Assembly: GCA_030604975.1 (NCBI GenBank) | Contig: JAUVUV010000131.1 | Location: 1 to 6,379, forward strand | From: Candidatus Glassiibacteriota bacterium | Lineage (GTDB): Bacteria; Gemmatimonadota; Glassbacteria; GWA2-58-10 | Reading direction: 5' to 3' | Length of the DNA: 6,379 bases | Shown: positions 1 to 6,107 of the stretch, piece by piece | How positions within the stretch are numbered: the stretch's first letter is position 1 | Layout: each line of letters opens with the position of its first letter | Position numbers and translations under genes: made by a program | The notes under the pieces: generated by a model | Told to the model about the DNA's origin: nothing | The model's database searches: none | What the model saw: the letters and a program-made list of their open reading frames with translations, nothing else

Positions 1-1
1 C

Positions 2-1834
2 ACGCGCCCCTGGATCGAGTTCACTAGGGCGATAAAGCCACCCGGCGGTGTTTCGAGTGCTCTGGTCAGCCTTTCCTGTCACCCTGATCAGGGGCGGGTC
101 TGGCTCGGGGAAACTTCATTGATCAAAGGCGAGGGCTGGCTCGCTTATGCGGCGAGTTTCAGCCGCCACCTGGGCCGCAGTCCGGAGGATAAGTATGTCT
201 ATACTGCTGTGCGAATCATTGAACCCGAAGCCCTGCCGGTTCCAGGCGAGGATGAGCTGGCTGCTGGCCTGATATTTTTCGAGCGCAAGGGCTTTGTAGG
301 CGCCTGGCCGTATGCCAACCCGCGTGCCGGAGACCGGGTTAAAGTCCTCTACGAAAAAGTGCCGCGGGGAACAGTTGCCCCGTTTGCTTTCGGGGTCAAG
401 GCACTTGAGGATCTCTCCAGGATCGAGGCAAGTGTGTCGATTCCATCGGCAAAAGAAAACATAACCTTGAAAACCAAACCGGTTCTTTACCAGGGGTGTT
501 ACGCCGCCACCCGTTATGAGGGAAGCTGGAGCAAGGTGTTCGGTGTGCGCGTCCGCTTTCTCGAAACCACGAAGGAAAAACCCCTTCTCAGGAGTGAAAA
601 CCTCTTTTATTGGCTGGATGTGCCGGTGCCCCTGAACACCCCTCCGGGGATCTACGAAGGTGAAATCACCCTGCGTGCCGGTGAGCATAAGCCGCTCAAG
701 GTTCCATTCAGGATAGAGGTAGTCGGAATCGACCTGCCACCTTTGCCGGAAAATCAGGTGGTCGGTTTCTATTATTATCCTCCGGATGACCGCTCTCTGA
801 TCGAGACCCATTTCAAAGACATGGCCGCCCACGGCGTGAATGGAATCTCGCTTGCCGGTTCGTTTGTCGAAAAATCACCTTCCGGTACGCTGAGACTCGA
901 CTGGGAGCGAGTACTGCGGCTGGACAGGGTCATGGCACTGATGCGAAAATACAGGTTGTTCAGGCCGACCTCCCTGTACGTGGTGGATTTGATTCGCAGG
1001 CTCGAACTGCCCCACACGGCCGATGATTGGACCGAAGAGCACAAAGACCTCTTTATCAGGGCGGTCAGGCTGATGGATAACACGGCCAAACAGCGCACCT
1101 GGTGCAAGCTGATGTTTTTCCCTGTGGATGAACCGGCGAACGACCCGGAGGATATGAAACTGGCCCACCTGACACTCGGCCTGTTGCACTCGATGAAAGG
1201 TATCGTGTCGCTCTGCGATCTCAACACTCCCTCCTCGGTGGAGGAACTTTCGCGCTACCTGGATGCGGTGGTTATCCAGATCAGTTCGGTCTCCCCGAGA
1301 ACTGTCGGCCTGGCAAAGGAGCGGGGCTTGAATGCTTTTTTTTATCTGCCGGCTTTCGGTTCATCGGATGTGGGCGGTGATGCCGCCTACCACCGGACTA
1401 TCCCGGGTTGGTTCCTTCCCCGTTCCGGTGCGGATGGAATCTATTATTTCGCCTACCAGAGTGTTGAAAAAGATCCCTACGATGAACTTGACGGTTCACA
1501 CCGCGACTGGTGCGCAGCTTACCCCGCACCCGCACCTTACAACATCTGGCCCTCGCCTGAGTGGCAGGGTATCCGCCGGGGTATCGAGGATCTCAGGCTG
1601 GTCGCACTGGCCCGCCAGCTGATCGAACGCGGCAGGGCCAGCGATGATCATCACCTTAAACAACTGGCAGCCGACGCCGAAAGCAAGCTCAACGGGATTC
1701 TCGATTCGATGAAACCCTCAGGGCCGGAGGTTATCTACCAGTTACACCACGAGCTTCAGACCTATATCAGCGAAAAGTGGCGACAGGACTTGCTCGAGGA
1801 AGTTTCCTTGCTCCAGAAGGCTCTGCAAGGTTGA
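2..1834 (+). CDS. GH123/DUF4091-like glycoside hydrolase family protein, 5' end missing
   Basis: The frame is open from base 2 to the TGA at 1832-1834, giving 610 visible residues; the true start lies outside the window. A TTG at 119 is only an internal codon, since coding continues upstream of it without a stop. The visible N-terminal part (to about residue 240) looks like beta-sandwich. It ends in a stretch around residues 203-225 (FYWLDVPVPLNTPPGIYEG) typical of the domain preceding the barrel in GH123 and DUF4091 proteins. The rest looks like a TIM barrel, with an Asp-Glu pair at visible residues 376-377 (FPVDEPAND) matching the adjacent catalytic Asp-Glu of GH123 N-acetylgalactosaminidases. 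A late strand GIYYFAYQ follows near 479-486. The tail around 516-530 (WPSPEWQGIRRGIED) resembles the conserved DUF4091 end. Family placement is by motif memory. The substrate is not predictable, and export cannot be judged without the N-terminus. No sugar-utilisation gene is adjacent in view. Confidence 0.72.
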   Translation, partial: TRPWIEFTRAIKPPGGVSSALVSLSCHPDQGRVWLGETSLIKGEGWLAYAASFSRHLGRSPEDKYVYTAVRIIEPEALPVPGEDELAAGLIFFERKGFVGAWPYANPRAGDRVKVLYEKVPRGTVAPFAFGVKALEDLSRIEASVSIPSAKENITLKTKPVLYQGCYAATRYEGSWSKVFGVRVRFLETTKEKPLLRSENLFYWLDVPVPLNTPPGIYEGEITLRAGEHKPLKVPFRIEVVGIDLPPLPENQVVGFYYYPPDDRSLIETHFKDMAAHGVNGISLAGSFVEKSPSGTLRLDWERVLRLDRVMALMRKYRLFRPTSLYVVDLIRRLELPHTADDWTEEHKDLFIRAVRLMDNTAKQRTWCKLMFFPVDEPANDPEDMKLAHLTLGLLHSMKGIVSLCDLNTPSSVEELSRYLDAVVIQISSVSPRTVGLAKERGLNAFFYLPAFGSSDVGGDAAYHRTIPGWFLPRSGADGIYYFAYQSVEKDPYDELDGSHRDWCAAYPAPAPYNIWPSPEWQGIRRGIEDLRLVALARQLIERGRASDDHHLKQLAADAESKLNGILDSMKPSGPEVIYQLHHELQTYISEKWRQDLLEEVSLLQKALQG

Positions 1835-1894
1835 TAGAGAGGTCAGATTAATCGCGCAAGGAGTGTCTCTGGCAGGAGGACTCACGCCTCGGGG

Positions 1895-2707
1895 TTATTC
1901 TTGCAAGGGAGGGTAGTGGAAGTTTTTAAGTTCATACTCCCCGGGTGCATTCCAGACGATATAGGAAAAATGCGTTAACCAGTTACCGGGGTTAAGGTAA
2001 CGTCCCTGATCGAACTGCCTGTGCTCGGACTGGTGCGTGTGGGCCAGGATCACCGTGTCCAGGTCCTCGTAAGCAGTCAGCAGACTCCGCGCCACCTCGG
2101 TGCAAGCCTCAATGCGAGCTGGCTGGTGATTTATGGTGTACTTTCTGCTCGTCCGGCTGGTGATCCGCGCCAGGGCATATCCCCAGTCAGGATGCAGCAG
2201 CCTGAAAAGGAGGATTAGAAGACGGTTGCGCAGGATTTTTTTCAGTATTTTGTACCCGATGTCTCCCTCCCCGAGACCGTCCCCGTGCGCGGCTAAAACC
2301 CGTTCTTTCGGGTTCGACTCCCGGTTCAGAATCAGCGAGTCGGGAACGAGTTCCACCCCGAGAGTGCTGTTGAAAAGCTCCCCCAGCCAGAAATCGTGGT
2401 TGCCCGCTACGTAATAACAGCTCACCCCAGAGCTGGAAAGCGTTTCGATTCCTGCCAGAACCTTGAGATACCGGGCAGGAAACACTGATTTATATTCAAA
2501 GTAGAAATCGAAAAGGTCGCCAAGGATTACCAGTACATCCACTTTCCCGCGTAAAGAATCCAGGAACGCGGCGACCCGCTTTGAATTCAGCCGGCTCTCC
2601 TCGCTGTCCTCGATTCCCAGGTGGGCATCACTGAAAAAAATTACCCGCGCATCCCGGGCGATAGTGGTTTCCGCGTAGGAAGGAATTTTTGCTTTAATCT
2701 TCCCCAT
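1895..2707 (-). CDS. lpxH: UDP-2,3-diacylglucosamine diphosphatase (LpxH-type metallophosphoesterase)
   Basis: This enzyme removes UMP from UDP-2,3-diacylglucosamine to give lipid X (2,3-diacylglucosamine 1-phosphate), a lipid A step at the cytoplasmic face of the inner membrane. The 270-residue protein has the full metallophosphoesterase set: SDAHLG (D27, H29), GDLFDF (D64), GNHDFW (N103, H104), AHGDG (H141) and AHTHQSEH (H223, H225). The middle segment after HGDG (hydrophobic helix with LLHPDWGYALA, then SRTSRKY) is the LpxH-like cap region rather than that of a generic phosphodiesterase. I prefer the ATG at 2705-2707, about 27 residues before the first motif. A TTG at 2789-2791 would add 28 residues that do not resemble the family. 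Neither start has a strong ribosome-binding site; GCGGA precedes the ATG. The gene converges with the GH-like gene and diverges from the M23 gene. A related UDP-sugar or nucleotide phosphoesterase is the main alternative. Confidence 0.85.
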   Translation of the reverse strand: MGKIKAKIPSYAETTIARDARVIFFSDAHLGIEDSEESRLNSKRVAAFLDSLRGKVDVLVILGDLFDFYFEYKSVFPARYLKVLAGIETLSSSGVSCYYVAGNHDFWLGELFNSTLGVELVPDSLILNRESNPKERVLAAHGDGLGEGDIGYKILKKILRNRLLILLFRLLHPDWGYALARITSRTSRKYTINHQPARIEACTEVARSLLTAYEDLDTVILAHTHQSEHRQFDQGRYLNPGNWLTHFSYIVWNAPGEYELKNFHYPPLQE

Positions 2708-2837
2708 TGCGAATCCGCAGATGAATGTTTCGAAAGGAGTTAATCGCTGGCCCGAACATTTAAAGATAGAAAACGGCTTACTTTGAGGCAATGTTTTTTC
2801 TCTTCGGGCAAATATAAAGTTTTATCTTTATCCATTG

Positions 2838-2866
2838 TTGATAAAAGCCTTCATTAGTTATATTAT
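2838..2866 (+). promoter_or_regulatory. Predicted sigma70-type promoter for the M23-gmk gene train
   Basis: TTGATA at 2838-2843 and TATTAT at 2861-2866 each match five of six bases of the -35 and -10 consensus, with an ideal 17-base spacer. They lie in the AT-rich divergent intergenic region. Transcription would begin near 2873, leaving a leader of about 60 bases before the GTG at 2936. AT-rich DNA makes chance matches easier, so this is a prediction. No comparable pair was found on the minus strand for lpxH. Confidence 0.5.
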
Positions 2867-2876
2867 TTAAGATTAA

Positions 2877-2912
2877 AATTTCGGGCACGGCTATGGTTTT
2901 CGGACCGAAATT
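2877..2912 (+). repeat. Palindrome and alternative stem in the leader of the M23 gene
   Basis: AATTTCGG at 2877-2884 is exactly complementary to CCGAAATT at 2905-2912 across a 20-base loop. Inside it, TTTCGGACCGAAA at 2898-2910 is a perfect 6+1+6 palindrome. The right arm CCGAAA can therefore pair with either of two TTTCGG copies. It lies just after the predicted transcription start and before the ribosome-binding site. It could be an operator or a leader hairpin. No U-tract follows, so an intrinsic terminator is unlikely. Function is unknown. Confidence 0.45.
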
Positions 2913-2923
2913 AATCTCGATAC

Positions 2924-2929
2924 AAGGTG
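2924..2929 (+). promoter_or_regulatory. Ribosome-binding site selecting the GTG start of the M23 gene
   Basis: AAGGTG lies a few bases before the GTG at 2936-2938 (eight bases from the end of AAGG). That start places a clear signal peptide at the N-terminus, so ribosome-binding site and export signal agree on it. Confidence 0.55.
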
Positions 2930-2935
2930 TAGCAG

Positions 2936-3808
2936 GTGAGAGCTTTCTCCAGGGCCCTGATTGGTTTTTTTCTTACGACCTGTTTTTTTAGTTCGCCCGG
3001 ATCTCTCCAGGCGCGGAGTCTGATCACCCTCACGGATAGTGTTGTAGTCCAGGGAGCGATTATCCGTGTTGACATTCTGTCCGATTTTTCCCCGGACACC
3101 GTGACCGGTACTTTCATGGAAAAGGCTCTCCCTTTTATCCGTACCGCAGATGGCAATTTCTATTCTCTTGCAGGTGTGGACATGGAATCAAAGCCCGGGG
3201 CCTATACTCTAGCGCTGGAACTGCACCGGTCCGGAAAACAGCCTGAGCTGCTAAGGCGGAGAGTTGATATACGCGATGCAGAATTTCCGGTGCAGAGGCT
3301 AACCCTGCCGCCGGCAAAAGTATTTCCGGATTCGGCGGCACTGGCCCGGATCAAGCGCGAGAGCGACCTGAGAAACCGCAAATGGTGGCAGTGGGCAGCC
3401 GGCGCTTTCTGGAGGGGGAAGTTTATTCCACCCCTGAAAGGCGAGATGGAACGTTTCGGCTACCGAAGAATTATCAACGAGGCGCAGAGAAGCCCGCATA
3501 CGGGAGTTGATATCAGCGCCCCCGAAGGAAGCCCGGTTGTAGCACCTGCCGCAGGGAAAGTTATTCTGACCGGAGATTTCTTTTTCACCGGAAAAAGTGT
3601 CTATCTCGATCACGGGCTTGGAATGATCGGTATGTTTTTCCATTGCAGCAGGATCGATGTCGCCGAAGGCGATTTTGTCGAACAGGGCCAGGTGATCGGC
3701 GCCGTGGGCAGCACCGGAAGGGCCACGGGTCCTCACCTTCACTGGGGAGTGCGCTGGCGTAACGATCGGATCAACCCTGTCTCGCTTCTGGAACTCAACT
3801 TCGATTGA
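2936..3808 (+). CDS. Secreted M23 family metallopeptidase (LytM-type murein hydrolase)
   Basis: This is a zinc endopeptidase expected to cut peptidoglycan peptide cross-links in the periplasm. The 290-residue protein starts at GTG. Residues 1-27 form a signal peptide: basic MRAFSR, hydrophobic core LIGFFLTTCFF, likely cleavage after SLQA. An LTTC lipobox-like reading is possible but poor. Residues about 30-115 form a beta-rich N-terminal domain resembling the M23 N-terminal (prodomain-like) family, with a PGAY turn near 87-90. The catalytic domain spans roughly 160-285. It carries H188 and D192 (HTGVD), H236 (MFFHCS), and H267 and H269 in GPHLHWG, so all zinc and catalytic positions of active LytM-type enzymes are present. 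There is no obvious LysM, SH3 or coiled-coil targeting region. The gene is first in the plus-strand train, diverges from lpxH, and lies 16 bases before the thioesterase gene. The exact bond cleaved is unknown. Confidence 0.92.
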   Translation: MRAFSRALIGFFLTTCFFSSPGSLQARSLITLTDSVVVQGAIIRVDILSDFSPDTVTGTFMEKALPFIRTADGNFYSLAGVDMESKPGAYTLALELHRSGKQPELLRRRVDIRDAEFPVQRLTLPPAKVFPDSAALARIKRESDLRNRKWWQWAAGAFWRGKFIPPLKGEMERFGYRRIINEAQRSPHTGVDISAPEGSPVVAPAAGKVILTGDFFFTGKSVYLDHGLGMIGMFFHCSRIDVAEGDFVEQGQVIGAVGSTGRATGPHLHWGVRWRNDRINPVSLLELNFD

Positions 3809-3813
3809 GCGCT

Positions 3814-3819
3814 GGAGGG
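3814..3819 (+). promoter_or_regulatory. Ribosome-binding site deciding the TTG start of the thioesterase gene
   Basis: GGAGGG ends five bases before the TTG at 3825-3827. No in-frame ATG or GTG occurs between the preceding M23 stop and the catalytic motif. The nearby ATG at 3833 is out of frame and hits a stop after two codons. Together these support TTG as the initiator. Confidence 0.65.
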
Positions 3820-3824
3820 CTCGC

Positions 3825-4250
3825 TTGGCTTTATGCACTGAGTCGGAAATCGTTGTCCGTTATGCTGAAACAGACCGGATGGGAGTGGTCTATTATGCCA
3901 ATTACCTTATCTGGATGGAGGTGGGCCGAACCGACTATCTCGCCGAGATCGGCTTTCCCTACAGCAGTCTGGAACGGGACGGGGTACTCTTTCCAGCCTG
4001 CAATGCCTCTATCCGGTTTTTCCGCCCGAGCTACTATGAAGACCGCCTGGCCGTACTGACGTCTATCGAAAGCCTGCAGAGCCGAAAGGTTATGTTCGGC
4101 TACCGGGTCATGCGGGGCAATGAACTCGTGGTTAGCGGAAAGACCGAGCATATTTGTGTCGATTTCCAGATGAGGGTGAAAAAAATTCCAGCAAAGCTTT
4201 TCAAGGCTCTCAAGGCTTCTATAGATGGGACAGGGAAAGTGGGGAGATGA
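3825..4250 (+). CDS. YbgC/FadM-type hotdog-fold acyl-CoA thioesterase
   Basis: This is a predicted cytoplasmic hydrolase of acyl-CoA (or acyl-ACP) thioesters. The 141-residue length is normal for single-domain 4-hydroxybenzoyl-CoA thioesterase-like hotdog proteins. The signature runs over residues 13-35 (YAETDRMGVVYYANY then a WMEVGRTDYL helix). D17 is in the catalytic aspartate position, and a Tyr replaces the His seen in many YbgC proteins (VYHANY). The following stretch with ASIRFFRPSYYEDRL is the usual second conserved block. Translation starts at TTG behind a good GGAGGG site. The stop TGA at 4248-4250 overlaps an ATG at 4247 that opens only a three-codon frame. In Proteobacteria ybgC sits beside tol-pal genes; none is visible here, so a Tol-Pal role is not supported. 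The substrate cannot be read from the sequence. Confidence 0.87.
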   Translation: MALCTESEIVVRYAETDRMGVVYYANYLIWMEVGRTDYLAEIGFPYSSLERDGVLFPACNASIRFFRPSYYEDRLAVLTSIESLQSRKVMFGYRVMRGNELVVSGKTEHICVDFQMRVKKIPAKLFKALKASIDGTGKVGR

Positions 4251-4313
4251 AAAATTGACAGTTTGATCCGGTCCAGAACGCTGATCTTGCAGCTTGGGCC
4301 CCCGATAGCGGAG

Positions 4314-5096
4314 ATGGTAAAGGATTTGTTTAAAATTAGTCCGGCGGCTCTGGTCCTGGTTGCAGTGTCCTGCTCCTGGTTGAGTGACGACAAGGCCTTC
4401 AAGCCGGCGAAAAAAGTGGCCGAGGGTGCCAGGACAGTCGCTGTCAAGACCGCTAGAGCAGGGGCGCTTGTTTCGAAACTGATCGCCTCGCAGACCTACC
4501 GGGGAAGCAGGAAGGCAGTTATCTGGACAGGTACGCGCACCAGGCAGGGAACCACCGCTACTCTTGAAATGTTAAACCTGATCGAGCGTCCGGTGCCCCC
4601 GGATATTCTCGAAAGGCTCCCGGATGAACTGCTTTCCTCGCTAACTGCGCTTGATTTCGTCAAGCCACGCATGGAAACCGAAAAGGCTGTCATTTCCAGC
4701 CCTGATTTGCGTTGGGAAGGCGAGATTGTCTACATTCTAGACAACAGAGAGTCAATCGAGATAGAGCTCAACGGCCCGGTGGAATTGATAGTGATCACAA
4801 TGGCCGGATTTTCGCCGGAAAAAAGGCAAAAAAAGCGCCAGAGCGTGGCTTTTTATACCATCTATGTCACTGAGGATGATCTCGAACTCGGTGAGGTGAG
4901 TTTCGAGGCGGGAACCTCTCCGTTTTTGAATCTTTATGGATATGACCGGTGGGGGGTATCTCCGCCGGGCGTGTTTGTGATCAAGGCTCTGGAAGGCGTA
5001 CATCGCTACCGGCTGAGCTACAAACGTAAAGACAGTGAAGACTTTTTGCTCGTCTCCTGCTATCTTCCGCGATACGAACAAGATCAAACTCCGTGA
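4314..5096 (+). CDS. Predicted lipoprotein of unknown function
   Basis: I do not recognise this family. From the ATG at 4314 the protein has 260 residues. Its N-terminus is a lipoprotein signal: MVKDLFK, hydrophobic core SPAALVLVAV, and a lipobox-compatible AVSC with C20 as the acylation site. Residues about 31-83 are rich in Ala, Lys, Arg and Thr and look helical. Residues about 93-115 (PVPPDILERLPDELL) are a likely helix-turn. Residues about 133-253 look like a beta-sandwich of alternating hydrophobic strands, interrupted by a basic EKRQKKRQ loop near 169-176. No catalytic motif, TPR or known binding repeat is evident. GGAG touches the ATG with no spacing, so initiation looks weak. A TTG at 4263 in the same frame would add 17 residues and spoil the signal peptide. 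It lies between the thioesterase gene and yicC, 73 bases before the latter. An envelope location is inferred; function is not. Confidence 0.7.
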   Translation: MVKDLFKISPAALVLVAVSCSWLSDDKAFKPAKKVAEGARTVAVKTARAGALVSKLIASQTYRGSRKAVIWTGTRTRQGTTATLEMLNLIERPVPPDILERLPDELLSSLTALDFVKPRMETEKAVISSPDLRWEGEIVYILDNRESIEIELNGPVELIVITMAGFSPEKRQKKRQSVAFYTIYVTEDDLELGEVSFEAGTSPFLNLYGYDRWGVSPPGVFVIKALEGVHRYRLSYKRKDSEDFLLVSCYLPRYEQDQTP

Positions 5097-5160
5097 AACC
5101 GGACGTGTCGCCGTAGATTGTGTTGTCATGAAAATATTCAAAAATAAATCAGATAAAAAT

Positions 5161-5165
5161 GGGGA
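5161..5165 (+). promoter_or_regulatory. Ribosome-binding site deciding the yicC start
   Basis: GGGGA lies four bases before the ATG at 5170. The frame also contains an ATG at 5128, which has no purine-rich site before it and would add a Lys-rich 14-residue tail absent from the family. Confidence 0.5.
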
Positions 5166-5169
5166 TAAA

Positions 5170-6045
5170 ATGATAGCCAGTATGACAGGATTCGGAAGGG
5201 GCGAGGCTACTTTTGGAGGCGGTACATTCACAGTGGAAATCCGCAGCGTGAACCACCGTTATTCAGATTTTGCGATCAGGCTGCCCAGGACGCTGTCCAA
5301 TTTTGAGCCCCGGATAAAAAAACTTATCAAGAGCAGGCTTACGCGTGGTTATATTAATTATCAGCTTACCTGGGACATAGAGGAAAAGGAACCGGCCCAT
5401 TTGACCCTGAACGAGGAGGTAATCCGCCGCTACCTGGATCTTTTCCGGGGGATGAACGAGGAATTCGGTATCGAGGGTAAACCGACCCTGGAAACATTCA
5501 GCCACTTGCCGGATGTGTTTAAGCAGGAGTCGCAGGACTGGAACGAGGAGGACCTCTGGGAGGGGGTCGAGAAAGCCACCGGCCAGGCGCTTGATAAGCT
5601 GGTCGAGATGCGCTTGTTCGAAGGAAAAGCCCTGGCTGCCGACCTGTTACACCGCCTCGATTTGATGGAAAAGCATATGGATAGTGCGAAGCTGAAATCG
5701 CCGGAACGCCTGGTAAAACTGGAGGAAAGCCTGCGCGAAAAGGTTCGTGCCATCATTGACAATGATCTGGATGAGAACCGTCTTTTGACTGAAATCACCT
5801 ATTACGTGGACAAATGGGATTTCAGCGAGGAAGAGGTGCGATTTCGCTCCCATCTCGATGCCATGTGTTGTACGATCAAAAAAGGAGGGGTGGTGGGTCG
5901 AAAGCTTAATTTCCTGGTGCAGGAACTTAACCGGGAGGTTAATACCGTAGCCAGCAAGGCCAATGATGCAGAAATCGCCCAGCTGATGGTTTCTGTCAAG
6001 GAAGAAATCGAAAGGGTAAGGGAACAGGTGGAAAACCTGGAGTAA
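5170..6045 (+). CDS. yicC: YicC/YloC family protein (endoribonuclease family)
   Basis: The 291-residue product is full length for the family (about 290). It begins MIASMTGFGRG, the standard YicC opening, followed by the EIRSVNHRY block near residues 20-28, LPRTLSNFEPRIKKLIKSRL, and TRGYIN. The C-terminal DUF1732 part carries VGRKLNFLVQELNREVNT (about residues 242-259), then ASK and the final EEIERVREQVENLE helix. E. coli YicC has been reported as an RNA-degrading enzyme acting on the small RNA RyhB, and family members are cytoplasmic; the natural RNA target here is unknown. I chose the ATG at 5170 because it matches the family N-terminus and follows GGGGA. Upstream in-frame codons reach back into the lipoprotein gene but lack family similarity. 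gmk follows 62 bases downstream, a neighbour pair conserved across many bacteria, which supports the assignment. Confidence 0.95.
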   Translation: MIASMTGFGRGEATFGGGTFTVEIRSVNHRYSDFAIRLPRTLSNFEPRIKKLIKSRLTRGYINYQLTWDIEEKEPAHLTLNEEVIRRYLDLFRGMNEEFGIEGKPTLETFSHLPDVFKQESQDWNEEDLWEGVEKATGQALDKLVEMRLFEGKALAADLLHRLDLMEKHMDSAKLKSPERLVKLEESLREKVRAIIDNDLDENRLLTEITYYVDKWDFSEEEVRFRSHLDAMCCTIKKGGVVGRKLNFLVQELNREVNTVASKANDAEIAQLMVSVKEEIERVREQVENLE

Positions 6046-6107
6046 TCGCCCCGCTTGCTCATTTCGGGTCCTTTATCGGATGAACTTGAAACCGGGAAGA
6101 TGGAGAG

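Noticed and set aside
116..832. Long minus-strand open frame opposite the GH-like gene
   Set aside because: It lies wholly antisense to a well-supported coding frame, shows no recognisable domain, and is the usual shadow of GC-rich coding sequence.
1835..1894. Possible bidirectional terminator between the convergent GH-like gene and lpxH
   Set aside because: Only weak pairings are present (GAGG/CCTC with a seven-base loop, AGAGA/TCTCT far apart) and no T-tract follows on either strand.
1825..1908. Three copies of GCAAGG around the convergent junction
   Set aside because: Six-base words at irregular spacing, two of them inside coding sequence; easily chance.
2792..2880. Minus-strand promoter for lpxH in the AT-rich region
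   Set aside because: Several AT-rich -10-like words exist, but none has an acceptable -35 at the right distance; the best pair matched only four and three of six bases.
2949..2989. Lipobox reading (LTTC) making the M23 protein a lipoprotein
   Set aside because: Thr at the position before Cys is not accepted in typical lipoboxes and Phe-Phe follows; the SLQA cleavage site is a better fit.
5123..5157. Internal promoter before yicC in the AT-rich gap (TTGTCA followed by GATAAA)
   Set aside because: The spacer would be 23 bases and no good -10 sits at 16 to 18 bases.
5128..5169. Longer YicC beginning at ATG 5128 with a Lys-rich N-terminal extension
   Set aside because: No ribosome-binding site precedes it, and the family start MIxSMTGFGR is at 5170 behind GGGGA.
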